From BPJO01 sp037189665 (GTDB lineage: Bacteria > Planctomycetota > Phycisphaerae > Tepidisphaerales > Tepidisphaeraceae): 64,000 bases of DNA. The DNA is taken from assembly GCA_037189665.1 (NCBI GenBank), contig JBBCIV010000041.1, positions 21,922-85,921 of the forward strand, in the 5' to 3' direction. The notes under the pieces are model-generated. The model was given only the letters and a program-made list of their open reading frames with translations, was not told the origin of the DNA and made no database searches. The position numbers and the translations under genes were made by a program. Below, piece by piece: positions 8,465-17,009 of this stretch; the stretch's first letter is position 1, and every line of letters starts with the position of its first letter.

Positions 8465-11040
8465 TGCAGCGCGGCATATCACTTCGTTTCGGATTCATGT
8501 TCCGGTTGATGCAATATGTCGCCCTCGCGCTGTTGTTGGTGGCGCCTGCGGTAATGGGAAACGGCCTTAGCTCCGGAGGGGACGTTTCGGCTAACTCGAT
8601 ATCGAGTCGGCGGACTGAAAAAGAGGGCCGCATGAGTATGCGATTTGATGGCGAAGCGCCCGCGCCGGCGACGCCGATGATGCTCTGGTATCGGTCGCCC
8701 GCTTCCCGGTGGGTCGAAGCCTTGCCTGTCGGGAATGGCCGGCTGGGCGGCATGGTTTTCGGCGATGTCGCTGCTGAACGGATTGCACTGAACGACGCGA
8801 CGCTATGGTCGGGTACGCCGGTCGGCCGGAACGCGCCTGAGGCGGCCCACCTCATGCCCGAAATGCGCAAGGCAGTGCTCAGCGGCGATCTTGCCCGGGC
8901 GGAGGATATCGCGCGCAAGCAGCAGGGCCCGTGGACCGAGGCCTACATGCCGCTTGGCGATCTGCTGTTGACGTTCAGCCAGGTGCCGAGCGTCGTGACG
9001 AATTACCGCCGCACGCTCGAACTCCATCGCGCTTTGCAGGCCACCCGATACGTTGCCGATGGCGTGACGTACACGCGTGAAGTATTCGCTTCCGCGCCGG
9101 ATCAGGTAATCGTCGTCCGCCTGAGCGCGGATCAGCATGCCCGGGTCAGTTTTTCCGCCAGCCTCAATACGCAACTTGGTTTTCGCGCCGTCAGGAAAGA
9201 GGGCGGCGATGTGCTGGTGTTGACCGGCAAAGCGCCTGCCAATGCATTGCCGAACTATCGCGGAGGAAAACTGACGTATGCCGACGATCCCGATGGCGAG
9301 GGCATGAACTTTGAAGTTCGCCTGAAAGCCGTCAGCACGGGGGGGACAGTTCATATTGACGGTGAATCGCTCCGCGTTGACAACGCTGATGCGGTGACAC
9401 TGCTCGTCGCGGCGCGCACGAGCTATGGCGGATCGCAACGATCCCCCGGTCTGGACGGTCTGCCGACGAGTCCTCGCGTTCAACAGGACCTCGCGGCGGC
9501 CGCCGCAAGGTCGTTCGATCAGTTGCTTGAGCGGCATGCCGCCGATTTCCGTTCTTTATTCGATCGTGTATCGCTGGATCTGGGGGAGGGGGCGACCGCG
9601 TCGCTTGAGACGTCCGAGCGCGTCAGGCAATGGGCTCAAACCCGCGATCCGCAAGTTGTATCGCTGCTGTTTCAGTATGGCCGGTATCTGTTGATTTCCA
9701 GTTCGCGACCGGACGGGATTGCCGCGAACCTGCAGGGGATCTGGAACGACTCCCCGACCCCGCCGTGGAGCTCCAACTACACGACGAACATCAACGCGGA
9801 GATGAACTACTGGCCCGCCGAAACCACCAATCTCGCCGATTGTCACCAGCCACTGTTCGCCCAGATTGCCGCCGCCGCGATATCCGGGGCGAAGACCGCG
9901 CGCGATGTGTATGGCGCTCGCGGCTGGGTCGTTCATCATAACAGCGATATCTGGGGCACATCGTGGGCAGTAGGTGCGGGGCAGGGCGGGATGGACTGGT
10001 CTCCCTGGCCGATGGGCGGGGCGTGGCTTGCCGATCATCTTTGGCAGCACTATGCGTTCAGCCGGGATATGGAGTTTCTGCGCAAGTCGTACCCGCTGAT
10101 GAAAGGTGCTGCCGAGTTCTGCCTGGATCTGCTGATCGAGGACGACGCCGGTCGGCTCGTCACCATCCCTTCCACCTCACCTGAAACGCCATTCCGCTTG
10201 TCCAACGGTGAACGTCGTTCGCTTACCGCCGGCGCGACGATGGACATGGCGATCATCCGCGAACTGTTCAAGCACACGAGCGAGGCGGCCGGCATTCTCG
10301 GCATCGACGCGGCGCTGGCGAAACAGCTTGACGACGCGAGGTCGAAATTGGCGCCATACCAGGTTTCGGCCGACGGCACGCTCGCGGAATGGGCCAATCC
10401 CACGTTCAAGGCGGTTGATCCGCGTCATCGTCATGTGTCGCACCTGATCGGCCTCTTTCCGTTGGCCGACATCAACTTCGATCAGACCGAGTTGATCCAC
10501 GCCATCAAGAAAACCCTCGCCGAGCGGGGCGACGATAGTACCGGTTGGTCGCTGGGCTGGAAGCTCAACCTTTGGGCTCGGCTTCGCGATGGCGAGCATT
10601 GCCATGAACTGCTGAAGTACATCCTTCGCCCAGTCGGGTTCGGCGGTGCCGGTGACAAGACCGGCGGCGTCTACCTCAATCTGTTCGGCGCTCATCCGCC
10701 GTTCCAGATTGACGGCAACTTCGGGCTCACCTCTGGCATCGCCGAGATGCTGCTGCAGAGCCACGATGGAACGATTCGGCTCCTTCCCGCATTGCCCGCG
10801 GCGTGGGCCAATGGATCGGTGAAAGGCTTGCGTGCCCGCGGCGGCTTTGAGATCGACATCGAATGGGCCGCCGGAAGACTGGTTCGGGCGCAAGTGCGAT
10901 CCATCGCTGGCGAGCCCTGCACCGTCGGCTATCGCGACCGCGAAATCCGGCTGAACACGACGAAAGGACAGGCGATCCAGCTCTCGGGTGAACTGACTGT
11001 TCATCCACTACCGCTTGGGACGCCAACTCATTCAGGTTGA
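8464..11040 (+). CDS. Glycoside hydrolase family 95 (alpha-L-fucosidase or alpha-L-galactosidase type)
   Basis: 858 residues with an N-terminal signal peptide (MFRLMQYVALALLLVAPAVM region). The GH95 opening is clear: WYRSPASRWVEALPVGNGRL, GGMVFGDVAAERIALNDATL and WSGTP. The (alpha/alpha)6 barrel follows, with the family blocks GIAANLQGIWNDSPTPPWSS, NYTTNINAEMNYWPAETTNL and HVSHLIGLFPLADI, then FQIDGNFGLTSGIAEMLLQS near the C-terminus. GH95 enzymes invert and remove terminal alpha-1,2-L-fucose or L-galactose, typically from xyloglucan or pectic side chains. Length is normal for the family. It is coupled to the upstream hydrolase by a TAATG overlap, and the GH127 gene starts 14 bases after its stop codon. 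Confidence 0.93.
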   Translation: MQRGISLRFGFMFRLMQYVALALLLVAPAVMGNGLSSGGDVSANSISSRRTEKEGRMSMRFDGEAPAPATPMMLWYRSPASRWVEALPVGNGRLGGMVFGDVAAERIALNDATLWSGTPVGRNAPEAAHLMPEMRKAVLSGDLARAEDIARKQQGPWTEAYMPLGDLLLTFSQVPSVVTNYRRTLELHRALQATRYVADGVTYTREVFASAPDQVIVVRLSADQHARVSFSASLNTQLGFRAVRKEGGDVLVLTGKAPANALPNYRGGKLTYADDPDGEGMNFEVRLKAVSTGGTVHIDGESLRVDNADAVTLLVAARTSYGGSQRSPGLDGLPTSPRVQQDLAAAAARSFDQLLERHAADFRSLFDRVSLDLGEGATASLETSERVRQWAQTRDPQVVSLLFQYGRYLLISSSRPDGIAANLQGIWNDSPTPPWSSNYTTNINAEMNYWPAETTNLADCHQPLFAQIAAAAISGAKTARDVYGARGWVVHHNSDIWGTSWAVGAGQGGMDWSPWPMGGAWLADHLWQHYAFSRDMEFLRKSYPLMKGAAEFCLDLLIEDDAGRLVTIPSTSPETPFRLSNGERRSLTAGATMDMAIIRELFKHTSEAAGILGIDAALAKQLDDARSKLAPYQVSADGTLAEWANPTFKAVDPRHRHVSHLIGLFPLADINFDQTELIHAIKKTLAERGDDSTGWSLGWKLNLWARLRDGEHCHELLKYILRPVGFGGAGDKTGGVYLNLFGAHPPFQIDGNFGLTSGIAEMLLQSHDGTIRLLPALPAAWANGSVKGLRARGGFEIDIEWAAGRLVRAQVRSIAGEPCTVGYRDREIRLNTTKGQAIQLSGELTVHPLPLGTPTHSG

Positions 11041-11054
11041 TCGGGGACCACATC

Positions 11055-12869
11055 ATGACCGTTGCCGACGCAGAGAAAGAAGCTCCAATTTCCCGGTTCG
11101 CCTATCGTGCGGCGCCGCTTCGTGCGGTGCGATTGTTGCAAGGCCCGGTGCTGGATCGACAGAAGTTGAACACGCGATATCTGCTGGAACTGGCCCCCGA
11201 CCGCCTGCTGCACAACTACCGTGTTCAGGCCGGACTCCCATCCACGGCCGCGCCGTTTGAGGGTTGGGAAGCGCCGGCTTGCGGATTACGCGGACATTTT
11301 GTCGGGCACTATCTCTCCGCCTGCGCTCAGGGATATGCCGCCACCGGGGATGCCTTGCTGCTTGATCGGCTGAACGTCGTGGTGCAGGGACTGGCGGAGT
11401 GCCAGGCGAAGATCGGCAATGGATATCTGAGCGCCTTTCCCGAATCCGACCTGGACGCGATCGAAATCAAGTTTGAAGGAGCGTGGGCGTCGTACTACGT
11501 CCTGCACAAAATCCTTGCTGGCTTCATCGACGCTTTCACCTTGGCGCACAATGGCACGGCGATGAACGTCGCCCGTCGACTGGCTGACTACATCGTGGCG
11601 CGGCTCGCCAGGCTGTCGCCGGAGCAGATCGAAGGGATGTGCCGAACGGACCTGAAGCCGAATCCGACCAATGAGTTCGGCGGCATCGGTGAATCGCTGC
11701 AGGATATGGCGGACCTCACCGGAGATAAGCGATATGACGACGCGGCACGTGTATTCGATCGCGACTGGTTCATCGATCCGTTGAAGAGCCGGCAGGATCG
11801 GTTGACGGGGTTGCACGCCAACACGCACATTCCGATGGCGCTTGCGCTGGCGAAGCGCTACGAACGAACGGGCGACGCATCGCTTCGTCGTGCGGTGAGC
11901 TACTTCTGGGAGATCACCGCCGTCGCCCGTTCATTCGCAAACGGCGCCAGCGCCGGCCCTCGTCCGGACGGCATCGAAAAGAGCACCGGCGGCGAGCATT
12001 GGCCGGCGGCGTTCACGCTGGCGCGGACGCTCACGCCCAAGAACAACGAAAGCTGCGTCACGCACAACATGCTCCGCCTGACCGATGCCCTGTTCCGCTG
12101 GACCGCCGATCCGAAGTACGCCGACTTCTACGAACGCGCCTATGTAAATCACGTCCTTACGATGCAGCACCCGGGCTATCCCGGCGGGTATCTCTACGAC
12201 CACCCGCTGTCGCCGGGAAGCGTCAAGAAATTCGGCCATGCCCATGATGCGTTCTGGTGTTGTTACGGATCAACCGTTGAAGCCTACGAACGCCTCGCCA
12301 ATGGCATCTACTACATCGGCGCGGCGGGCGACCTTCGCGTCAACCTGTTCATTCCTTCCGAGTTCAATTGGGAAGACAAGGGCGTCGCCCTCCGCCAGGA
12401 GATTTCAGCCGACAACGTTCAGGCAGTGAAATTCACGGTTCGATGTGATCAGCCGACAAGGTTTGCGATGTCGCTGCGCGTGCCGGCCTGGTCTGCGGGT
12501 GCGACGGTTCAGATCAACGGCGAAGAGCCCCAGGCAGCACCGGCCGATGCTGCGATGTTCGAACGCGCCTGGCGGGACGGCGATACCGTCGTGCTGACAC
12601 TTCCGCCGCGACTTTCGGTCGAAACGATGCCTGACGATGCCGGAATGATCGCATTTCGCTACGGGCCGGATATCCTGGCGGCTCGGTCCGACACCGATCT
12701 TCGGCTGGATGTGGCCACCGCATCGGCGGCGATCAACCAGTTGAAACCCGCGCTGCAGGCCGGGCACTTTACGCTTACGCTCGCCGACGGCCGACAGGTC
12801 GAACTTGTGCCGCTGAATGAGGTCGCCGATGAATCGTTCGGCGTCTATCACACGGTTGGAAAACAATAG
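11055..12869 (+). CDS. Glycoside hydrolase family 127 (beta-L-arabinofuranosidase, DUF1680)
   Basis: 604 residues. The family opening RLLQGPVLDRQKLNTRYLLE and LRGHFVGHYLSACAQGYAAT is present. The zinc-thiolate site of GH127 is intact: E332 and C334 in NNESCVTHNMLRLTDALFRW, and C402-C403 in FWCCYGSTVEAYERL; in the family a Cys acts as nucleophile in a Zn-bound cluster. No signal peptide is seen, so the enzyme is probably intracellular and finishes imported oligosaccharides. I use ATG 11055 (weak GGGGA upstream) rather than TTG 11037, which would overlap the GH95 stop. GH127 enzymes release beta-L-arabinofuranose from arabino-oligosaccharides and glycoproteins. Confidence 0.92.
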   Translation: MTVADAEKEAPISRFAYRAAPLRAVRLLQGPVLDRQKLNTRYLLELAPDRLLHNYRVQAGLPSTAAPFEGWEAPACGLRGHFVGHYLSACAQGYAATGDALLLDRLNVVVQGLAECQAKIGNGYLSAFPESDLDAIEIKFEGAWASYYVLHKILAGFIDAFTLAHNGTAMNVARRLADYIVARLARLSPEQIEGMCRTDLKPNPTNEFGGIGESLQDMADLTGDKRYDDAARVFDRDWFIDPLKSRQDRLTGLHANTHIPMALALAKRYERTGDASLRRAVSYFWEITAVARSFANGASAGPRPDGIEKSTGGEHWPAAFTLARTLTPKNNESCVTHNMLRLTDALFRWTADPKYADFYERAYVNHVLTMQHPGYPGGYLYDHPLSPGSVKKFGHAHDAFWCCYGSTVEAYERLANGIYYIGAAGDLRVNLFIPSEFNWEDKGVALRQEISADNVQAVKFTVRCDQPTRFAMSLRVPAWSAGATVQINGEEPQAAPADAAMFERAWRDGDTVVLTLPPRLSVETMPDDAGMIAFRYGPDILAARSDTDLRLDVATASAAINQLKPALQAGHFTLTLADGRQVELVPLNEVADESFGVYHTVGKQ

Positions 12870-12925
12870 TTCGTTTGCCAGCGTCGCTGAATCCGGTCCG
12901 TACTTCTGAAGGATTTGACAGAACG

Positions 12926-13708
12926 ATGAGTCTGATCGCCCGCGAGAATCTCGTTACTGGGTTGGTATCGATCACGTTTCGTAAGCAGTCGGTGGAGCAG
13001 GTCATCGACTTGGCAAAAGCGGCGGGGCTGCAGGCGATCGAATGGGGCGGCGACGCTCATGTTCCACACGGCGATCTGCCTAAGGCGGCGAATGCGCGCC
13101 GCTGGTGTGCCGACGCGGGCCTCCAGATCTACGCGTACGGTTCCTATTACCGCTGCGGAGTGAAGACCGGACCCACGTTCGACGCCGTGCTCGACAGTGT
13201 GCTGGCGCTGGGCGCGCCGTCAGTTCGCGTGTGGGCAGGTGCCGTGGGATCGGCGGCGGCGGACGAAACAACACGTACCGCTGTGCGCGATGATCTGATC
13301 CGCATCTGCGATCGTGCCCGGCCGTACAATGTTCATGTCGACTTGGAATTTCATGATGGCACGCTGACCGATACCGCCGAAAGCGCCATCGCCTTCATTC
13401 GCGGCGTGGATCGCCCGAACCTGCGCAGTTACTGGCAGCCGCGACATGGATTCAGCATTGAGCAGAACCTGGCTGACCTTGCGATGCTGGGGGATCGACG
13501 CGCGAACGTTCACGTCTTCCACTGGTGGCCGGATCCTCACGTGCGCTGGCCACTGGAGGACGGCATGGAACGATGGCAGGCCTATCTTCGCGCCGTCGCG
13601 TCACGGCCAACCGTGTGTGCGTTGGAATTTGTGCGGGCCGATGATCCGGCTCAACTGCTTGCCGACGCCCGAACTCTTCGTTGCATCATCAATTCCATCC
13701 CGTCATGA
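12926..13708 (+). CDS. Sugar phosphate isomerase/epimerase family TIM-barrel protein
   Basis: 260 residues with the xylose-isomerase-like TIM barrel fold (AP endonuclease 2 superfamily): ENLVTGLVSITFRKQSVEQV at the first strand, GLQAIEWGGDAHVPHGDL with a metal-ligand His region, VHVDLEFHDGTLTDT with a conserved Glu, and VHVFHWWPDP and ALEFVRADDP towards the end. Members isomerise or epimerise free or phosphorylated sugars using a divalent metal; the substrate cannot be read. ATG 12926 is chosen because the domain begins just after it. Its stop overlaps the GH43 start (ATGA), so the two are coupled. In this operon it probably processes arabinose, fucose or galactose released by the neighbours. 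Confidence 0.82.
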   Translation: MSLIARENLVTGLVSITFRKQSVEQVIDLAKAAGLQAIEWGGDAHVPHGDLPKAANARRWCADAGLQIYAYGSYYRCGVKTGPTFDAVLDSVLALGAPSVRVWAGAVGSAAADETTRTAVRDDLIRICDRARPYNVHVDLEFHDGTLTDTAESAIAFIRGVDRPNLRSYWQPRHGFSIEQNLADLAMLGDRRANVHVFHWWPDPHVRWPLEDGMERWQAYLRAVASRPTVCALEFVRADDPAQLLADARTLRCIINSIPS

Positions 13709-15285
13709 GCACCACCATTCAAAACCCCATTCTGCCTGGTTTTCACCCTGACCCATCGATCGTCCGTATCGGCGACGACTACTATCTGGCGACGAGCACG
13801 TTCGAATGGTTTCCGGGGGTGGCACTCTTCCACAGCCGCGACCTGTCGCACTGGCGTTCAATCGGGCACGCGCTGAACCGACGATCGCAACTTGACATGG
13901 TCGGCGTCGCCGATTCCGCGGGGTTGTGGGCGCCGTCGCTCAGTCATGACGGGGAGCGCTTTTATCTCGTGGTCTGCCATGTCCGCACTCGTACCGGACC
14001 GTTCAAAGATATGCGGGTCCTCCTATTCACCGCCGACCATATCGAAGGTCCATGGAGTGAGCCAAGCGTGATCGGCGCAAGCGGCTTCGACCCTTCGCTT
14101 TTTCACGATCAGACGACCGGCCGCAAATGGCTCGCGAACATTCAATGGGATTATCGCGAGGGCATGCCCAGATTCGCCGGTATCGTCCTGCAGGAATACG
14201 ACGCAGGGCAGCAAAAGCTGGTCGGTGAAATGCGCACCATCCTTACGAAAGAGCACCTGCTTGAAGGACCGAATCTCTACTACAAAGACGGCTGGTATTA
14301 TCTCATGTGCGCCGAAGGGGGAACGGGCTGGAATCATGGAATTTCGATGGCGCGTTCACGCAAGGTGACCGGCCCATACGAGCTTGATCCGCAGCCGCTG
14401 CTGCTGACGACGCGCCAAAGCCCGGGAAATCCGCTTCAGAAGGCGGGGCATGGCGAGATCGTGCAGACGCAGGCGGGCGAATGGTACATGGTTCATCTGG
14501 CGGGGCGACCGATCTTTCCGGACCGGCGCTGCTTGCTGGGGCGCGAGACGTGCCTGCAGAAGATGAGCTGGTCCGACGATGGCTGGCTTCGCCTGGCACA
14601 CGGCGGGCACGAACCGCTGCTGGAAGTGCCCGCGCCGGCGGGTATTGAACCACAATGGGTTTCGAAGGAATCGAAATGCGATGACTTTGAATCGTCAGTG
14701 CTGTCGCCTCATTGGCAGTCGCTGCGCACGCCGGCAGATGAGTCATGGGCGAGCTTAACCGCTCGTCAAGGGTGGCTGCGTTTGTACGGCCGCGAGTCGA
14801 TGCACTCGGTTTTTGAACAGAGCCTGCTTGCTAAGCGAATCGAGTCACACCAATGCACGATCGAGACTGCGCTCGATTTTTCGCCCACCCACTTTACCCA
14901 GAGTGCAGGACTGGCGATCTACTATGACACGCGCCAGTTTTACTACCTGCGTGTCACGTATGATGAGCGCGTCGGATCGCGCGTGGTGGGTATCACGCAG
15001 ACGGACAACGGAGTGTACAGCGAGCTTGCCGGTTCACAACTGGAACTGGGTGGCTGGCATGGCGCAGTGCACCTGCGGGCGGTGATCAACTACGACAAGT
15101 TGCTGTTTTTTGCGTCGCCCGACGGAAAGGCGTGGCACGCGATCGGAGGCGTGCTGGATCAGAGCAAACTGTCGGATGACTATGGCACGACGCTCCGATT
15201 CACCGGCCCAATGGCGGCGCTGGCATGCCAGGATCTGAACCGCGGTGGGGCGTCGGCGGACTTCGATTTCTTTACGGTTGAGTGA
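13705..15285 (+). CDS. Glycoside hydrolase family 43 (beta-xylosidase/alpha-L-arabinofuranosidase type)
   Basis: 526 residues in two domains. The N-terminal five-bladed propeller begins NPILPGFHPDPSIVRIGDDY then YLATSTFEWFPGVALFHSRD, the hallmark of GH43 beta-xylosidases; the Asp of PDPSI is the catalytic base. The other acid positions lie in GASGFDPSLFHD and LEGPNLYYKDGWYYL. From about residue 330 a C-terminal beta-sandwich follows (CDDFESSVLSPHWQSLRTPA, LAIYYDTRQFYYLRVTYDER), as in subfamily 11-type enzymes. No signal peptide, so cytoplasmic. It is the last gene of the operon that starts at 6794. Expected to cleave xylose or arabinose from short oligosaccharides. Confidence 0.93.
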   Translation: MSTTIQNPILPGFHPDPSIVRIGDDYYLATSTFEWFPGVALFHSRDLSHWRSIGHALNRRSQLDMVGVADSAGLWAPSLSHDGERFYLVVCHVRTRTGPFKDMRVLLFTADHIEGPWSEPSVIGASGFDPSLFHDQTTGRKWLANIQWDYREGMPRFAGIVLQEYDAGQQKLVGEMRTILTKEHLLEGPNLYYKDGWYYLMCAEGGTGWNHGISMARSRKVTGPYELDPQPLLLTTRQSPGNPLQKAGHGEIVQTQAGEWYMVHLAGRPIFPDRRCLLGRETCLQKMSWSDDGWLRLAHGGHEPLLEVPAPAGIEPQWVSKESKCDDFESSVLSPHWQSLRTPADESWASLTARQGWLRLYGRESMHSVFEQSLLAKRIESHQCTIETALDFSPTHFTQSAGLAIYYDTRQFYYLRVTYDERVGSRVVGITQTDNGVYSELAGSQLELGGWHGAVHLRAVINYDKLLFFASPDGKAWHAIGGVLDQSKLSDDYGTTLRFTGPMAALACQDLNRGGASADFDFFTVE

Positions 15286-15420
15286 ATCGGGACGACCGGA
15301 AAGGTCCGCCCCTGATATGTCCGACACCGCTGATGTCCCGGATTTACCGGCCGACTTTTCCGGGCGGCAGTGTTATAAAAGGGGCGTGGTGCCGATGAAG
15401 CGTGAGCGCGCGATAGAAAT

Positions 15421-15447
15421 CTGCCGAACGAACCCAATTTTTGCCGT
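15421..15447 (+). repeat. Copy of the dispersed motif ACGAACCCAATT
   Basis: CTGCCGAACGAACCCAATTT followed by TTGCCGTAA. The same core stands at 50381-50411 and 50491-50523, always outside genes. Stretches of this kind are widespread in planctomycete genomes and are often mis-called as short ORFs encoding NEPN or RTNPI. The intergenic region 15286-15468 contains nothing else I can identify. Confidence 0.55.
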
Positions 15448-15468
15448 AACTATGTTTTTTGAATGAGG

Positions 15469-16932
15469 TTATGAGCCGGCCTCTACTTGCCGCGCCGTGT
15501 CGGTCGCGGGGCGTGTTGTCGGGCGTCGTTCGGGCAGTTTTTGCGATTCAGGATCGGTGAGAATCTGCCCGTTCGAGGTGACCACGCAATCGACGGCTTG
15601 CTCATCCCGGATAACCGGCATCTGTGGCAACTCGTTGACGAGCGTGATGTTGCGCGTAATCGACGGCTTGATAGGGCTCGCCATCTCCGCGGAACCGGGC
15701 ATGCCGTAGCCGAGCATGATCGGCAACGCGCTGGCGCGAAGTTCTCGGTCATGGGTCAGCAGCCGGACGCGATGTCCCTCACCTGCGATGGTGGCGAGAT
15801 AATGGACGGTGTAGTTGGAACTCTCGCCGGTCAGCTGCAATTCGACATCGCTGTTGCGTCCGCCGCGCAGGTAGAGCAGCGGGCCGTACCGCGCGTCGCC
15901 GCGGCTGTTGCGGACGGTGGTATTCGCGCCGATGAGATACGCCCGTTCGCATCCGATCGCAGTACCGTTTTCCACGATCGTCTTCACGGTCGCGTCATCC
16001 GTTCCGCCGATTTCAAAGCCCGCACGCGTGTTCAATGCGGTGCAATTCATCAGCGTGACGTTGCCCACGCCGCCGTAGGTGCGAAAGCCGTCTTCCACCA
16101 GGGATTTCATGTACCCGCCGGTGATGAAAAAGCGCCCGTCTCGGTTGGGATAGACGGATCGGAAGCCGATGTCGAATGCTGGCCCGGACGTGTCGCGCAG
16201 CATCTCGCTGGTTGGCCTCATGACGCCTTCGGCATAGCAGTCCTCAATGCGGATGTCGGCGGTGGCTTCCACCTGGTCCGGCTTCTGGATGTAGAAACAA
16301 TGTCCGAATGCTCGACTGATGACCTTGCACCGGCGCAGCGTATTGTTCCGCCCGGCCACCATCATGCCGCTTTGCTTCTGCGTCGCAACGAGGTTCGGAC
16401 CGCCTTTGCCCATGAGGTCGCCGTAGCCGTAGGGATGGGAGCCGGAGACATGCAGCACGACGTTTTCGAGCGTGTTGCCATTGCCCCAGAGGGAGAAGAT
16501 GTTCCCATTGCTGCCCTTGTTGGGACCGGTGTTGCGTACCGTCAATCCGTCGATGACGTTGTTCTTGCCGACGACGAACAGGCATCGCATGTAGCCGGCG
16601 GGGAGCTTGGAGTAGAGATTGGTGTCAATCTCGATGATGACGCCTCGGAGGTCGAAGTGATTGTCATTTCCGGAAAAACGCAGCATCCAAACGGGTGGAC
16701 GGGGCTTCTGCTCCTTCGGAACCTCCTGGCGAATGGCGGCGATGACGTCTGCGTTGAGGTAATCGCCTATCGGGTAGACGCCGGGTTTCAACCGTACTTT
16801 GTTGCCGCTTTGGACGGCATAGCTGGCGAGTTCCTGCAGGCTTGAAATCTCGATCACATCGGCCTCCGCTGCGGATGATCCCGGCAGCATCATCAAAAAT
16901 AAACTCAGGAAAGCGATTGGAGGCAACTTCAT
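15469..16932 (-). CDS. Secreted right-handed beta-helix protein, pectate-lyase-like fold
   Basis: 487 residues from ATG 16930-16932. A signal peptide (MKLPPIAFLSLFLMMLPGSS, then AAEA) is followed by a stretch like the N-cap of parallel beta-helix enzymes (SLQELASYAVQSGNKVRLKP, GVYPIGDYL) and repeated coils (GNNNTL-like turns: GNDNHFDLRGVIIEI, GKNNVIDGLTVRNTG, GNGNTLENVVLHVSG, GRNNTLRRCKVISRA, NVTLMNCTALNTRAGFEI). This fold is typical of polysaccharide lyases, GH28-type enzymes and mannuronan epimerases; no catalytic triad was identified, so activity is open. The C-terminus is a Pro/Arg/Thr-rich tail. It lies 77 bases downstream of the PEP-CTERM gene on the same strand and probably shares its promoter. 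No SD-like sequence precedes the start; TTG 16962 is an alternative. Confidence 0.8.
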   Translation of the reverse strand: MKLPPIAFLSLFLMMLPGSSAAEADVIEISSLQELASYAVQSGNKVRLKPGVYPIGDYLNADVIAAIRQEVPKEQKPRPPVWMLRFSGNDNHFDLRGVIIEIDTNLYSKLPAGYMRCLFVVGKNNVIDGLTVRNTGPNKGSNGNIFSLWGNGNTLENVVLHVSGSHPYGYGDLMGKGGPNLVATQKQSGMMVAGRNNTLRRCKVISRAFGHCFYIQKPDQVEATADIRIEDCYAEGVMRPTSEMLRDTSGPAFDIGFRSVYPNRDGRFFITGGYMKSLVEDGFRTYGGVGNVTLMNCTALNTRAGFEIGGTDDATVKTIVENGTAIGCERAYLIGANTTVRNSRGDARYGPLLYLRGGRNSDVELQLTGESSNYTVHYLATIAGEGHRVRLLTHDRELRASALPIMLGYGMPGSAEMASPIKPSITRNITLVNELPQMPVIRDEQAVDCVVTSNGQILTDPESQKLPERRPTTRPATDTARQVEAGS

Positions 16933-17009
16933 TGCGATTGATGGCTTCACGGGAGGTTCCAATCAGAAAATGTTTTGAACTTCACGACGGCAAAGCGGTG
17001 GCGGATCGC

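Noticed and set aside
15487..16845. 452-codon plus-strand frame over the beta-helix gene
   Set aside because: The opposite strand has a signal peptide and regular beta-helix coils; the plus-strand frame has none and matches nothing.
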